A stretch of DNA of 64,000 bases. Origin: Margaritispora aquatica (Eukaryota > Ascomycota > Leotiomycetes > Helotiales > Discinellaceae). The notes under the pieces were generated by a model that was not told where the DNA came from, made no database searches, and saw only the letters and a list, made by a program, of their open reading frames with translations. This document shows, piece by piece, positions 22,197 through 31,969 of this stretch. The stretch spans positions 1,426,001 to 1,490,000 of the forward strand of contig VJWN01000006.1 of the NCBI GenBank assembly GCA_007644065.1. Reading direction: 5' to 3'. Numbering within the stretch: position 1 is the first letter of the stretch; each line of letters opens with the position of its first letter. Position numbers and translations under genes: made by a program.

Positions 22197-23446
22197 TTTA
22201 GCGAACTAGATCCTAAGAGGAGTTGGCTTGGGCGATGTGTCGAAGTAGTTTGGAGGTGATGATCCTATTATCGTAGACAGGAATGCGTTCATTTATACCA
22301 CCTTCAAATCTGTGTGCCCGAACATCTCAAGGTAAGAGCCCCGTTAAAATTGCTATCACCGTTTGCCAAACTGGGTTTAGGATGATCAGGAGGCAGGTAT
22401 AGTAAGCAGAGTCGGCTTGTGGCACTTGTTCTGCTTCCATGCCAAGACATTATACCTTCCTTGAAGCCGAGGACATAAAGCAACAAATATGGGTATAAGA
22501 ATCTCGAGAGAAAGTCTGTTGACATTATGATACCAAGAATGGAAATAGGTGGTTGATGCCGACAGATCCGTGGCCAAAGATCGCTGAGCCTCAAACTTTT
22601 CGCCCCCAACATTACCGGCAGAGAGCTGTTGCCGTGAGAATTTTGTGATCTAGATCATGCTTAGGACCTCTTAACTGGCCACGTCAATAGAGATCAGCAA
22701 ACTCTAGTCCGATGTGGAAAATTGTAACCATGTCAGAAAACTCATGAGACCTCGTTCAAATACTTCCGATCAATGTTTGGCCGTGTCTGCCTTGCAGGAC
22801 ATTGCTCTCGCTTAATCTTCACGATGGGAAAACCTGCCTCACTTTGATGAGTTTGAAGTTATCGCAAAGTGGAATTCATCTCACCGAGCTTACTCAAACT
22901 GCATTATTTCGGCGATGGGGATGCATTAGGAATATGGTAGAGCGAAATCGCTATCTTGATGACGAGAGCTCTCTCAACATACCGAATCCACGCTTGAGAT
23001 AATTTCATGGATTTTTCTATAAGAGAGAGAACCTCATTGACACAACTGTATCAAATCGTCAGTACATTGTCTTGTGCGTCTTTGCTTTGATTAGGTTAGT
23101 TAGACCCTCATTTGTTCAAGCTATTCTCTCAGTTCGTTGTTGGCACACCAAACCTTGCCACCTACCTTTCACTGTTTCTTGAGATTTCATTGCCAGTATC
23201 TAGCAACTCTTTATATCCTTATATCAAGGAGGATCTAGACACCCTCGATCTCTATGAATATTTCGCTAACTTCACATCTCATCAAGCTAATCCCGAAGAA
23301 CGCCTTATCCAGCAGAACTGAAGTTAAAGACTCTTTCCGAAAATTTTCAATTCGTAGGATCTAGTACGTTTCGCCTTAGAACATGGAAAGGGTGAAAATC
23401 TCGACGAAAATTGACTAACCTTATCCTTCTCCCTCACTCCAGCACC
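22197..23446. other. 1.25-kb gap, promoters of two secreted-protein genes
   Basis: Divergent promoter space between the six-cysteine gene (left, minus) and the cysteine-dense secreted protein (right, plus). Frames at 22304-22612 (complement) and 23112-23321 show no motif or splice support. Confidence 0.4.
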
Positions 23447-24025
23447 ATGAAGCTCATCCAGCTCAGCCTCCTAAGCATGGTCATCACCACCGCCATGGCT
23501 CAAGTCAGCATCACGACGTGCTTCTGGCCTTGCGAGAACTGCGAAGGCTGCCCGGGTCTCTGCTGCTCGACGTACAACGGCTGCTGCGGCTCCAACACCT
23601 TCTACGGCAGCGAGCTGACGTGGAGCGACGCCTTCGCCATCACCGTCCGACACCAGCAGTTCTCCAAGCGCATCTCGGACACCAATCCCTGCGCCTTGCA
23701 GATTGGCGACTATACCGGCAGCAATATCTGTCGCAACGCGGCCATTGGGCACTCGCTCAGTGGAGTCTCCTCTACTTGGAACTACAATGGCAAGCGGGAG
23801 GAGAGTGTTGGCGGTGCAAACGGGACGGAAATTCAGACGACCGAGCCATCAAGTGTTGCGTGGAAAGAGAATGGAATCGTTTATTTGGTTGCTGATAAGG
23901 AACACTCGTTCACGGCAGCTGATATCAAGGCTCAGAACAACACAGCCGTTAAGAAATTTGTCATGGAAAACTATGATACGCTTTACAACGTCACTTCGGA
24001 CGTAGCCACAAAGCGTACAGTCTGA
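23447..24025 (+). CDS. Secreted protein with cysteine-dense N-terminus
   Basis: Single-exon gene for 192 residues; start taken at the ATG directly followed by a signal peptide (MKLIQLSLLSMVITTAMAQ), not an upstream in-frame non-ATG start. Mature residues 20-54 contain ten cysteines (CFWPCENCEGCPGLCCSTYN and a following CCG), then two more (PCALQ, ICRNAA); the last 100 residues have none and carry several N-glycosylation sequons (NGT, NNT, NVT). The domain type is not one I recognise. Local GC content is higher in the cysteine region than in the gaps around it. Grouping with two other secreted-protein genes suggests an effector or surface role, which is inference. Confidence 0.72.
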   Translation: MKLIQLSLLSMVITTAMAQVSITTCFWPCENCEGCPGLCCSTYNGCCGSNTFYGSELTWSDAFAITVRHQQFSKRISDTNPCALQIGDYTGSNICRNAAIGHSLSGVSSTWNYNGKREESVGGANGTEIQTTEPSSVAWKENGIVYLVADKEHSFTAADIKAQNNTAVKKFVMENYDTLYNVTSDVATKRTV

Positions 24026-25149
24026 GGCGTCAGCGCTACTATCGCTGGGGGATATGGTTGAGGCAAGCTGGGGTTGTTTGCGTATTTCTTCAACAGAAAG
24101 CGTGGGCATGAAGAGAGATATGATAGTTAGGGTTGGAAAGCGAAGAGAAGGAGAAGCGATAAATCACACTCTTTTGAAACCAAATATAACACTGTTACCT
24201 CCTCTCTCGCTTCTTGCATTGATTTTGCTAATGATGTTTGCGAATGAAAGCTTTTCGATGTGAATGAAAAGGAACGGGCTCGCTTAGATCCCGTGACCCA
24301 AATTTAGTTCTTGCCATAACTCAAGGTAGGTCTAGGTACCTCGGTATCCATGCCTACACTACCTTATCGCTTTCCAATGTCAATTCAAAATTTGAGCAGT
24401 TATAACCACAATTAATTGAGATCTTATTACTCCTATAAACATGGAGAAACGAAGCACGATATTTGGAGGCATGAGGTACCTATTCTCTCGCTTGATCGAG
24501 CGCTGCACTCACTTAGAACTTTCCTCCCCAAACTCTAGTCTAGGAGATAGCAAGCCATCCATCTCCCTCTAGGCCTCTCAAGCAAGCCCTCTCATACCCA
24601 TATAAACCAATCACCACTCTCATCAACGGAGAAAGAGTATGCGGGTCGGTCACTCACTCACTCACTCACATCTCGTCCTCGAACACAGTATAGCTAAAAT
24701 GCCATCTTCAAACTAAGACTTACCTATCTACTTTGAGACATCCACCACTCCACCCCACTCCACTCAATGTGACAAACAAGCTGAAATCTCGGCACCAAAA
24801 ATTTCCCCACCAACCTTTCCATTCCGCCCTTTCTCGCTTGTACAAGACCTACCAGGTATCGATCACCACTAAGCCAAAAGGTCGATGAACATGAATTACA
24901 CCACGAGGTAGCTAGCTACCCGCTCAGGATGCAGTCGGTCGGTCGGTATGTATAAACGTAAGATCCCACGAGAACAAACAACACGAGAGTGAAACACGCT
25001 CAACTAACAAAAACACATCGAACTATGCCCAATGGGCCCCCTCAAAAGGGCAGTGGTGATGCGAAAGCGAGGAATTCGCCAGCCTTCCATCGACGATGCA
25101 TTTCTGCGCATCGACGATGTGATGTGATGAGATGCGGTCTGGCCTGGCC

Positions 25150-25200
25150 TCTGTCTTGTCTTATCTTGTCTTGTCTTGTCTTGCCTTGTCTGTCCTGTCC
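25150..25200. repeat. TTGTC microsatellite
   Basis: Imperfect tandem TTGTC/TTATC/TTGCC units over about 50 bp, seen directly. One of four short tandem arrays within 1 kb. Confidence 0.85.
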
Positions 25201-25255
25201 AGTGTAGTCCAGTCCACCTTGAAAACTGGTCTTGAAAACACAATAAGTCCACTTC

Positions 25256-25280
25256 CACTCGCACTCGCACTCGCACTCGC
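25256..25280. repeat. CACTCG microsatellite
   Basis: Four tandem hexamer units CACTCG, directly visible, in the same gene-free interval as the TTGTC array. Confidence 0.85.
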
Positions 25281-26273
25281 CTCCGAGCCCAACCGAGCTG
25301 AGACACTGAGGAATTCAAACCCGACCTTCGAGAATGAAAAAATCATGTACCCATGGAGAGTCACAATTGAGACCTTTCTCTTCCCTTCCCCACACTGCAC
25401 TACACTGCTCAGCCCAGTCCAGTCCAGCCCTGCCATGCCATGCCGGAATGTCTTAGTGGCGTGGCGACTGCGACTGCGATTTGCCCATCTCTATCCATCC
25501 ATATCAGCAGCACTTGAGACAGGCAGGTGAATTGCAGTTGCAGTTGCAGCTGCGCCTGCGCCTGCTGGTAGCTTACCTTATGTACAGCACAAACGCGATC
25601 AAACACAACAACTACGTATACAGTGAAAGTCTTTCGAGCACAAGAATATCAGATCTGAGAGGAAGTCGGCCGAGGATCCAAGCCATTCCCTTCGAAAGAG
25701 ATCCTTAGAATAACACTGATGTTAGGGAAGCCTGTATTAACGACGTCTGACACTCCAAAGTCAAAGGTGGGGAGAACATAAAAAGTTTGCTCATTCAAAA
25801 AGTAGCATATTCCAAGTTTCAAAGTTTTGATTCATTCCAGATCGATTCATCAGATATCCATCCATCCACTCATCCGATTATTTTACCCAATCCACACGAA
25901 CAAATTCAGCTCAAGGGGTAATTGCTGACTATCAGACCAAACGCCACATCGCCAGGCTGTGCCGTAACACTCAAGCCTCCGTCATTCAATGGTAAATGCA
26001 ATAAAAATGCTCGCTTCCAATCCATGAATGAAGATTATGCCCCCTTACGTATAACTCATTAAAATACCCGCTTTCACCTATCGCCTACCGATTTCGATCA
26101 TTAGGTATGGTGGCTTGTTGGAGATGCAAAAAAAATGGCGTCATGGCTACTGCCACTTGACGAGATATTTGCAGCTCAGTTCGGAATGCCCTCTATACAC
26201 CCCACTTCGTCAGACTTAGCTCATTAACTTTGATAAAGCATTAATGCTGGAGCCACTGATGTATTTGATATAT

Positions 26274-28428
26274 TTAAATTGCTTTGATTCCAGCTGGTTG
26301 TTCCATGGGTGTTGTTGGCAGAGAATGGAATGAATCTTCCTCATCAAATCTTGATTCGCTTTCCAGTTCCGTGGACATCTCCGGTGCCACCACTACCGTG
26401 GGAATAGTGCTGTTAAGATGCTGATCTTTGTCTGATTTATCGACTTCACTATCAAGTGTGGACTGTGGCGGTGGAAGTGCCTCTTTGTCCTCCACAACGA
26501 TTGGAGCCTTAGTCTCAGTGCTTTGCTTGTCAGCAGCAAACACGCTCACATCTTCAAACCCATCTCTGGATGGAGTTGTTGGAGTTTGCCCACTACTTTG
26601 ATCAACCATCTTGACAGGTGTTCTGCTAGCTCTAAGCATGTTCCTCGGTGGTAATGGTGGGGGTGCAGGTCGTTTGATATCCACCAGACCACCTCTGGCC
26701 ATAATAACTTTTGGGGTGATAATTGTTGCTTGCGTTGTCGCAGCTTCGAATATGACTGCCTCTTCTTCCTCGTCCTCTTCATCATCATCATACTCGTCAT
26801 CTGTGGCAAAACTAGCATCCTGAGCTTCGGGCTGATGCTCCGTGTCGCTATGTGAACGAGGACTGTCAGTCATTGTTGTGCCGTCGAGATCCTCATGCCG
26901 TTGTTCTGTCAAATGTCGGATTGAGCCCAGATCGATCTTGGTATAATCAATTTCTTCAGGTTCCTCAACAATCGGTATCTCATCTTCCTCCTCGATCCTT
27001 TTATCGTCGGCGCTCAAGCTTGGGCTCGTGCTTGGAGTGTTGAAATCCATAGTTTGCGTGCCCATCTCAGCGGTCTGTGTGGCGCGATCGGTGCTAGTTC
27101 TCGGCCGCGAGCTCTTCGTGGACATGTAACTTTCTCGATTGCTCCGTGTTGCGAGAGTATCTATGCTTCGTCTATGGAGAAATCTGCCGTATATTGGACT
27201 CGAAGGACTCGGATTAAACTCGAATTGTGTGCTTGACGGCCTGGTCTTGGATCCTGCTTCTCGAATTTCAAAACCTTCCTTCTCTAAGGCTAAAACACCA
27301 AATGGATCTGGGTCATCCACCTCAGGTATGCCGAAAGTGGAACCACTGGCGCCTCCTGGGGCTTCTAATTCGACGTCTCCTGGTGCAGGTTGGCCGTCAA
27401 TCTCTCCCAGAACACCTCTGTCCACATCACTCCGGCCTTCTGCTGATTTTACAGTCTCCATGAGGAGCCTGGTCTCGTATGGTGGATGCCTTACTTTACC
27501 AGCAAGAATATCAGCTACTCCGATTCTTTCACCATAAAACCGTTCGTTCTCGTCCGTTCGCTCGATTATGACAGTCCCGTCTACTTGTACTCCGGCATAA
27601 AATCCTCTTGATTTCAGATATGTGAAGACCGGTTTACTGGTAATGGTCAATTGAACACTCTAGATTCATGAGAAATTGTAACTCACTTTGCTTGTTTCCA
27701 TTTTCCATCATTCTCCAACACGCCTCCAACACCAACTGGTCCGGCTACTGCGCTGATCTCACCTCCAAGGGTCGCTCGAACGCTTGTGAATGAGCTCAAA
27801 GCTTTTCGATTATTGATAACTACTACGCAATCATAGATATCAATTCCGACCAGAAATCCAAGGCCCGCAGTGTGTAATAATATGCCTGAGGGTGGAGACC
27901 ATTCCCCATCTTCTTTGCGTGCAATTAAGACACCCGAACCACCAGCGCCTGAGACCCATAGGCCCGTCCGCATTGTCGTGAAAACTGCCAATCCCACTGC
28001 ATTCTTGATAACCTCTGCTGGTATCTTCTTGAGCACTCTCTGCTTGCCCTTCGGTACGTTGTCGGTCGAAAGGCGATCTTCCTCGGCATAAAATCCATCT
28101 TCTGTACAAGTCGCATTAGTTTTGCTTTTCCATCGGACAATGAAATTTCGAGTTGCACATACTGCAGAACGACTTAAGAATCCTTGCTGCTTTGTCTGAT
28201 TCCTTGTCCAAAGTTGTAGGCCAAAAGGCTTCAGATCCGATCTTGTTGCTCAGTCGATTTACAGGTGCACCCACTGTAGGCTGTTAGTGTCCGTCCGTTT
28301 TTCGTTTCTGAGCGGTGCGGCGATGAGTCCATACATTTGTCTGCCCATGCCCAAGTCTTATCGAAGCCTTTCTTGCTTGTCGTCTTTGTCCTATCCCACG
28401 AGGGAAGCATTGAAGTAACTCGCTGCAT
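26274..28428 (-). CDS. Ysc84/SH3YL1-type SYLF-domain protein
   Basis: Predicted phosphoinositide- and actin-binding SYLF (DUF500) protein related to yeast Ysc84/Lsb3, acting at endocytic actin patches. Four exons on the complement: 28335-28428, 28163-28273, 27687-28101, 26274-27657; introns 61, 61 and 29 nt as modelled; 667 residues. The start is MQRVTSMLPSWDRTKTTSKK; then LGAPVNRLSNKIGSEAFWP, and the SYLF core with IPAEVIKNAVGLAVFT, GSGVLIARKEDGEWSPPS and GFLVGIDIYDCVVVINN. The rest is a long acidic, disordered tail with a poly-proline stretch (RPAPPPLPPR) that could bind SH3 domains. There is no C-terminal SH3 domain as in yeast. The last junction (27687/27657) is short for an intron and is the weakest part. 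Confidence 0.88.
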
Positions 28429-29921
28429 TCTGGCGTGGTCATTCGATAGGGTACGGAACACAGAGGTCGAAGTCGAATGTTCCTGTGCCTGAACGTGTGC
28501 TCGGTCTCGGGATGGCGGGGGTTCTGTACAACCAGCTGCGATGACGACAACAGCTTATGCGATCAATGTTGCCGTTGCCGAGTGAACTGAGGCCGGCTGT
28601 GCACAGTAAAGTAATCGTCGCACATCAATTAGGAATAGAATAGAGGGTATGAAGTTTCGAAGGCATGGCCGGAGTGGCAAGAGAGTATGATGATGAATCT
28701 GACTGATAGTTGTGGAGTTTTGCGAAAAGAAGCAAATGCTGGATACCGGATGGATACCTTAGGTACTAACTGACTGGACTGGACTGGACTGGTATCAGAT
28801 GGGAAGGAACCGAAATGGACCTTAGCTAATAAAAGTAATGTATGACTGGGTCTGTGCTGGTCCTCCTGGTGCTGCTGGTCCTTGAGAATGTGCCCACTCC
28901 ACTTGCGCAAGTGCCTTTTTTTGTCTTTTGTTCACCAGATTTTGAGGTATGGATGGTATGGCATGGGATGATATGCTGGTGGTCGGTGACGGGTGGTGTG
29001 TGGTGTGTGTATGTGCACTGTGCAGGTCAGCTTCAGCCTGGACACCCAGTTCTTGATGCCCAGGCCGACCAGGTTAGGTAGGTACGCACGCTAGGGCTCT
29101 CGAGCCTCTAGTTCGGTACTTTCAAACTACCAATGCCTGCCTTACCTCCTTACCTTAGGTATCTTACTGTACCTATGCAGCAAGCCGAGCCGAACGGGTA
29201 CGGGTATTCGGCTCATTACCGAAACTCAGGGTGGTGGTGGTGGTGATGGATGTGACATCATTTTGCTTTTTTATCTGACTTTGATTTTTCATTTCACCAG
29301 ATCAATATATCCATATCCATATCCTGTAATCAAACTCGAGGAAATTATTACAAAGCTTCCTTCGCCTAAACCCATCCCGATGCGGGAAAAATGTTTAACA
29401 AAAATCTGTTTGAAATGACGGTGGCTACATGTATAATTGTTTGCACTCAAGAAGCAACATTTGCTCCTTTCACACTATGACGGTTTGGGAGTCCGCATCT
29501 GCAGCTGGGGAAGACCCTGAACGGCATACAACCTCACTTGGACTTGAAGACCGTTTAGCCTGTGCATTGCAGACCCTTTCCCCTGAGAATACGAAGAGAA
29601 CGGACGAAAGAAGAGCGAAAGGGCTGAACGTGCAGAAGCGTGTAGTGCCGTGACTCGTCCGGATAATATCAGCTTCACACCCTTTCTTGATGCATATCTG
29701 CAGCTTCAAGTATTGTCTGAGATCGGAACTCCCGATGCTTTTTCTTGACCTTGGCTCATAATATTGTACAGAAAAAAACAAATATGAAAAGCATCATACA
29801 TTTAAAACTGTTCAGCCATGTTTCTCGTCCCATCTATCAACTCATTGTCTAGCAGAACGCTTATCTCGTCTGGTCGTTGACCATCGCTTAAATTATCAGC
29901 AGTCGAAGCCGCAGGATACAT
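28429..29921. other. 1.5-kb gap with GGACT repeats
   Basis: Promoter side of the SYLF gene, then sequence with no supported gene. A GGACT tandem (28771-28792) and GGT/GGTA-rich patches (28980-29240) are present. Confidence 0.45.
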
Positions 29922-30257
29922 TTACAACCCCTTCTTCAGCCCCTCGATGCCTCCAAATCCTTCTTTAGCCTCCTCTGCTTGTTTATTGCCTTTCAGCTCG
30001 CCTGGAAGAAGTGTCAGCAAGTCTAACAGAGCAAGTGTTCTCGTTGTGCGTAGATAATCCTTACTTGTGAGAAAGTCCTGCCCTTCTTTCATACCCTGTG
30101 CTTGCATCTCCTTCTTTTCCGCCTTTCCTTTTGCTTTGAAAATCATAATTCCAATTTGTTCGATGATAGGATCTAGTGATCCTGTCTGATACGCAACGCT
30201 AAGAGCTATTGCGACGAGTGTGGCGACCACAGAAACGATGATGTATGTGTCGATCAT
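29922..30257 (-). CDS. Small single-span membrane protein
   Basis: Unknown function. As one open frame it is 111 residues; however 30002-30064 looks like a 63-nt intron (GTAAGG donor, CTGAC branch site, CTTCTTCCAG acceptor) that is stop-free and a multiple of three. Removing it gives 90 residues, with DFLTS joined directly to ELKGNKQAEEAKEGFGGIE. An N-terminal membrane span (TYIIVSVVATLVAIALSVAY) is followed by a short amphipathic segment and a Lys/Glu-rich tail ending IEGLKKGL. I favour the spliced form because the removed segment is hydrophobic and unlike its surroundings. The start at 30257 is the only ATG upstream of the span. Confidence 0.7.
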   Translation of the reverse strand: MIDTYIIVSVVATLVAIALSVAYQTGSLDPIIEQIGIMIFKAKGKAEKKEMQAQGMKEGQDFLTSKDYLRTTRTLALLDLLTLLPGELKGNKQAEEAKEGFGGIEGLKKGL

Positions 30258-31138
30258 GATAGCGTTGCGAAGATCTTAATCTTCTTATTGAAATTATTGA
30301 GTTTTGCGTATAAGAAGTGTTGTTTTAAAGTGTCTCAGAAATCTGCTGCCCGCTTCTTTATATCTATCAAATATTCCTCTATGAACTTCTTGTGTCTGCT
30401 TCACATGACGCGTATCTCAAAGCAAGAAAAGCAAACGAAGAACCTGATTTTGGTGCATTTGTTTACGAGACTTTAGCTATTGGCTGTATTTGTTGTACAG
30501 CAGGTTATTGAAGCATGTGAAAAAGCGCAAAAATCCAGAGTACCGGCTTTTAATTTTCGCAAAAATTGGAAAACTTGGTTGCGTACAAATATTTCGAGAG
30601 CAACGCTCGAGGCCCTTGTGTCTCCATGGTTGCCATAGTAAGGAAACTGCATGTTTACCAAAGCTATGTTGATTACAAATGTTCACATATGTGTATCGAC
30701 GCAATGTTGGTTGCTACAATGTCAATGGAGTTATTAGCAGTATGTTATTATGAGCATTCATTCACACACAGTACTTAGGAGGGTCTGTGTAAATATCACG
30801 TGATATTTAAGACATAGGGCCTGCAATTTATGCATATGAAGCAGACACTGAAAAAGCTGTATTCTACATGATTACCTGTTATTTAATTGGACTATAAACT
30901 ACCATTTGCGGCTTGAAGGGGTTTATTCAGAATCAAAGGATGAGGACATTGACGTCAGGTGACCATGAAAGTGGACCTTTCCATTAGGTAAGCCAGGAAT
31001 CACTTCGCATTCGCTTCTCATTCCAGACTGATCTCCCCAGAGGTTTACTCACATCATCACCACAAGAAAGTAAAGCTTGTATCTTTCATCCAACCACTTC
31101 AGACACACTAACGTGAAACTTAAAAGCTTTATCAAGCC
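30258..31138. other. Intergenic, no gene seen
   Basis: 881 bp with only short spurious frames (30288-30778). Left end is the promoter of the small membrane protein; right end is the 3' flank of Hce2 copy B. Confidence 0.4.
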
Positions 31139-31969
31139 TCAAGCATCTGGGGCAATGGCAATAGCCCAATCCACCGATGCAGTTCCTGCACTTCCCAAAA
31201 AATTCCAACAACCCATATTTCCTTTCGCGCCAACATATCCACCAATCTAGCAACACATCAGCATAATCCTCATCTACTACAAGTCCTTCATGCAGAGAAT
31301 CACGTACCGCGTAATAGCCAATGGAATCACGAATCAAATCAGCCATGTCCTCGTTACCAATGAGCGTACGGAGAACGTTCCCCGTGCCAGCTTTGAAGCG
31401 ACAAGTGCTGTAATCGACAATCGTGTACAGTTGATATGGGGCCGCCCAATGACTTGGGACGTCCCAGAAGGCAGGAAATCCAACTATGATTTGGCACATC
31501 GTTAGTGTGCTGCAGACTCATATATCAGAAGCACTGAAAAGCATACCTAGCCAGTCCCGCAAGATCCAGCAGTCCTGAACGGTGGAGTATGGTCCTCCAA
31601 ATGGAGCAGGCTGGAATGAACTCGCACCACATCTATTGTCGCGTTTCTGGAGGGGACCGCGTGCAGTCATGCCCGCAGTGACGGTGGTATTGGATCCCAG
31701 GGTAGAGACATCCGTACCACTAGGATGGAACGCTGCGGTTTTGTCTGTTGATCAATGGATTGAGTCAGTCTCTCTGCCTCTTTCCTATTTGAATGATCTA
31801 GGAAGTGGTTGAGTTACGCACAATGCAGCATCTTGCCGTGCACCTCAATGGATGTCCAGATCGCAGGATCATATACCTCCTCAGCTCTCTTTTCGCTGAT
31901 TACTGGCGAGCCGGTAACAGCAGCAGAGAGGCCTAGGAGAGCAACAGAGAGAGCTTTTGCTGAAACCAT
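31139..31969 (-). CDS. Secreted Hce2/Ecp2-like effector-family protein, copy B
   Basis: Paralogue of the gene at 20304-21134, in opposite orientation. Exons on the complement: 31822-31969, 31547-31744, 31308-31483, 31139-31246, phases 1, 1, 0; 209 residues. Exon 1 is 148 nt in both copies and ends inside the same Tyr codon. Signal peptide 1-20, then Lys-Arg at 27-28 and 83-84. Shared blocks include VYDPAIWTS after the first Kex2-like site, RCGASSF, DCWILRDW, STCRFKAGTGN, EDMADLIRDSI, GYVGAKGNMGCWN and SVDWAI. All four domain cysteines are kept, so the copy looks intact. The domain call (Hce2) rests on motif pattern; a role as effector is family-based inference. Confidence 0.85.

Larger units (their letters stand above)
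24026..26273. other. Gene-free 2.2 kb with clustered microsatellites
   Basis: No supported gene. Contains CACT repeats (24650-24669), TTGTC repeats (about 25150-25200), CACTCG repeats (25256-25280) and TTGCAG/CTGCGC repeats (25532-25565). Frames running through them are repeat artefacts. The right end is the 3' side of the SYLF gene. Confidence 0.5.

Noticed and set aside
23471..23895. Overlapping long frames on both strands of the secreted-protein gene
   Set aside because: They are antisense or frame shadows of the GC-rich cysteine region and have no motifs.
31086..31499. 137-residue frame reading through the end of Hce2 copy B
   Set aside because: It runs through the third intron and then out of frame; the spliced model matches the paralogue exactly in exon phases.
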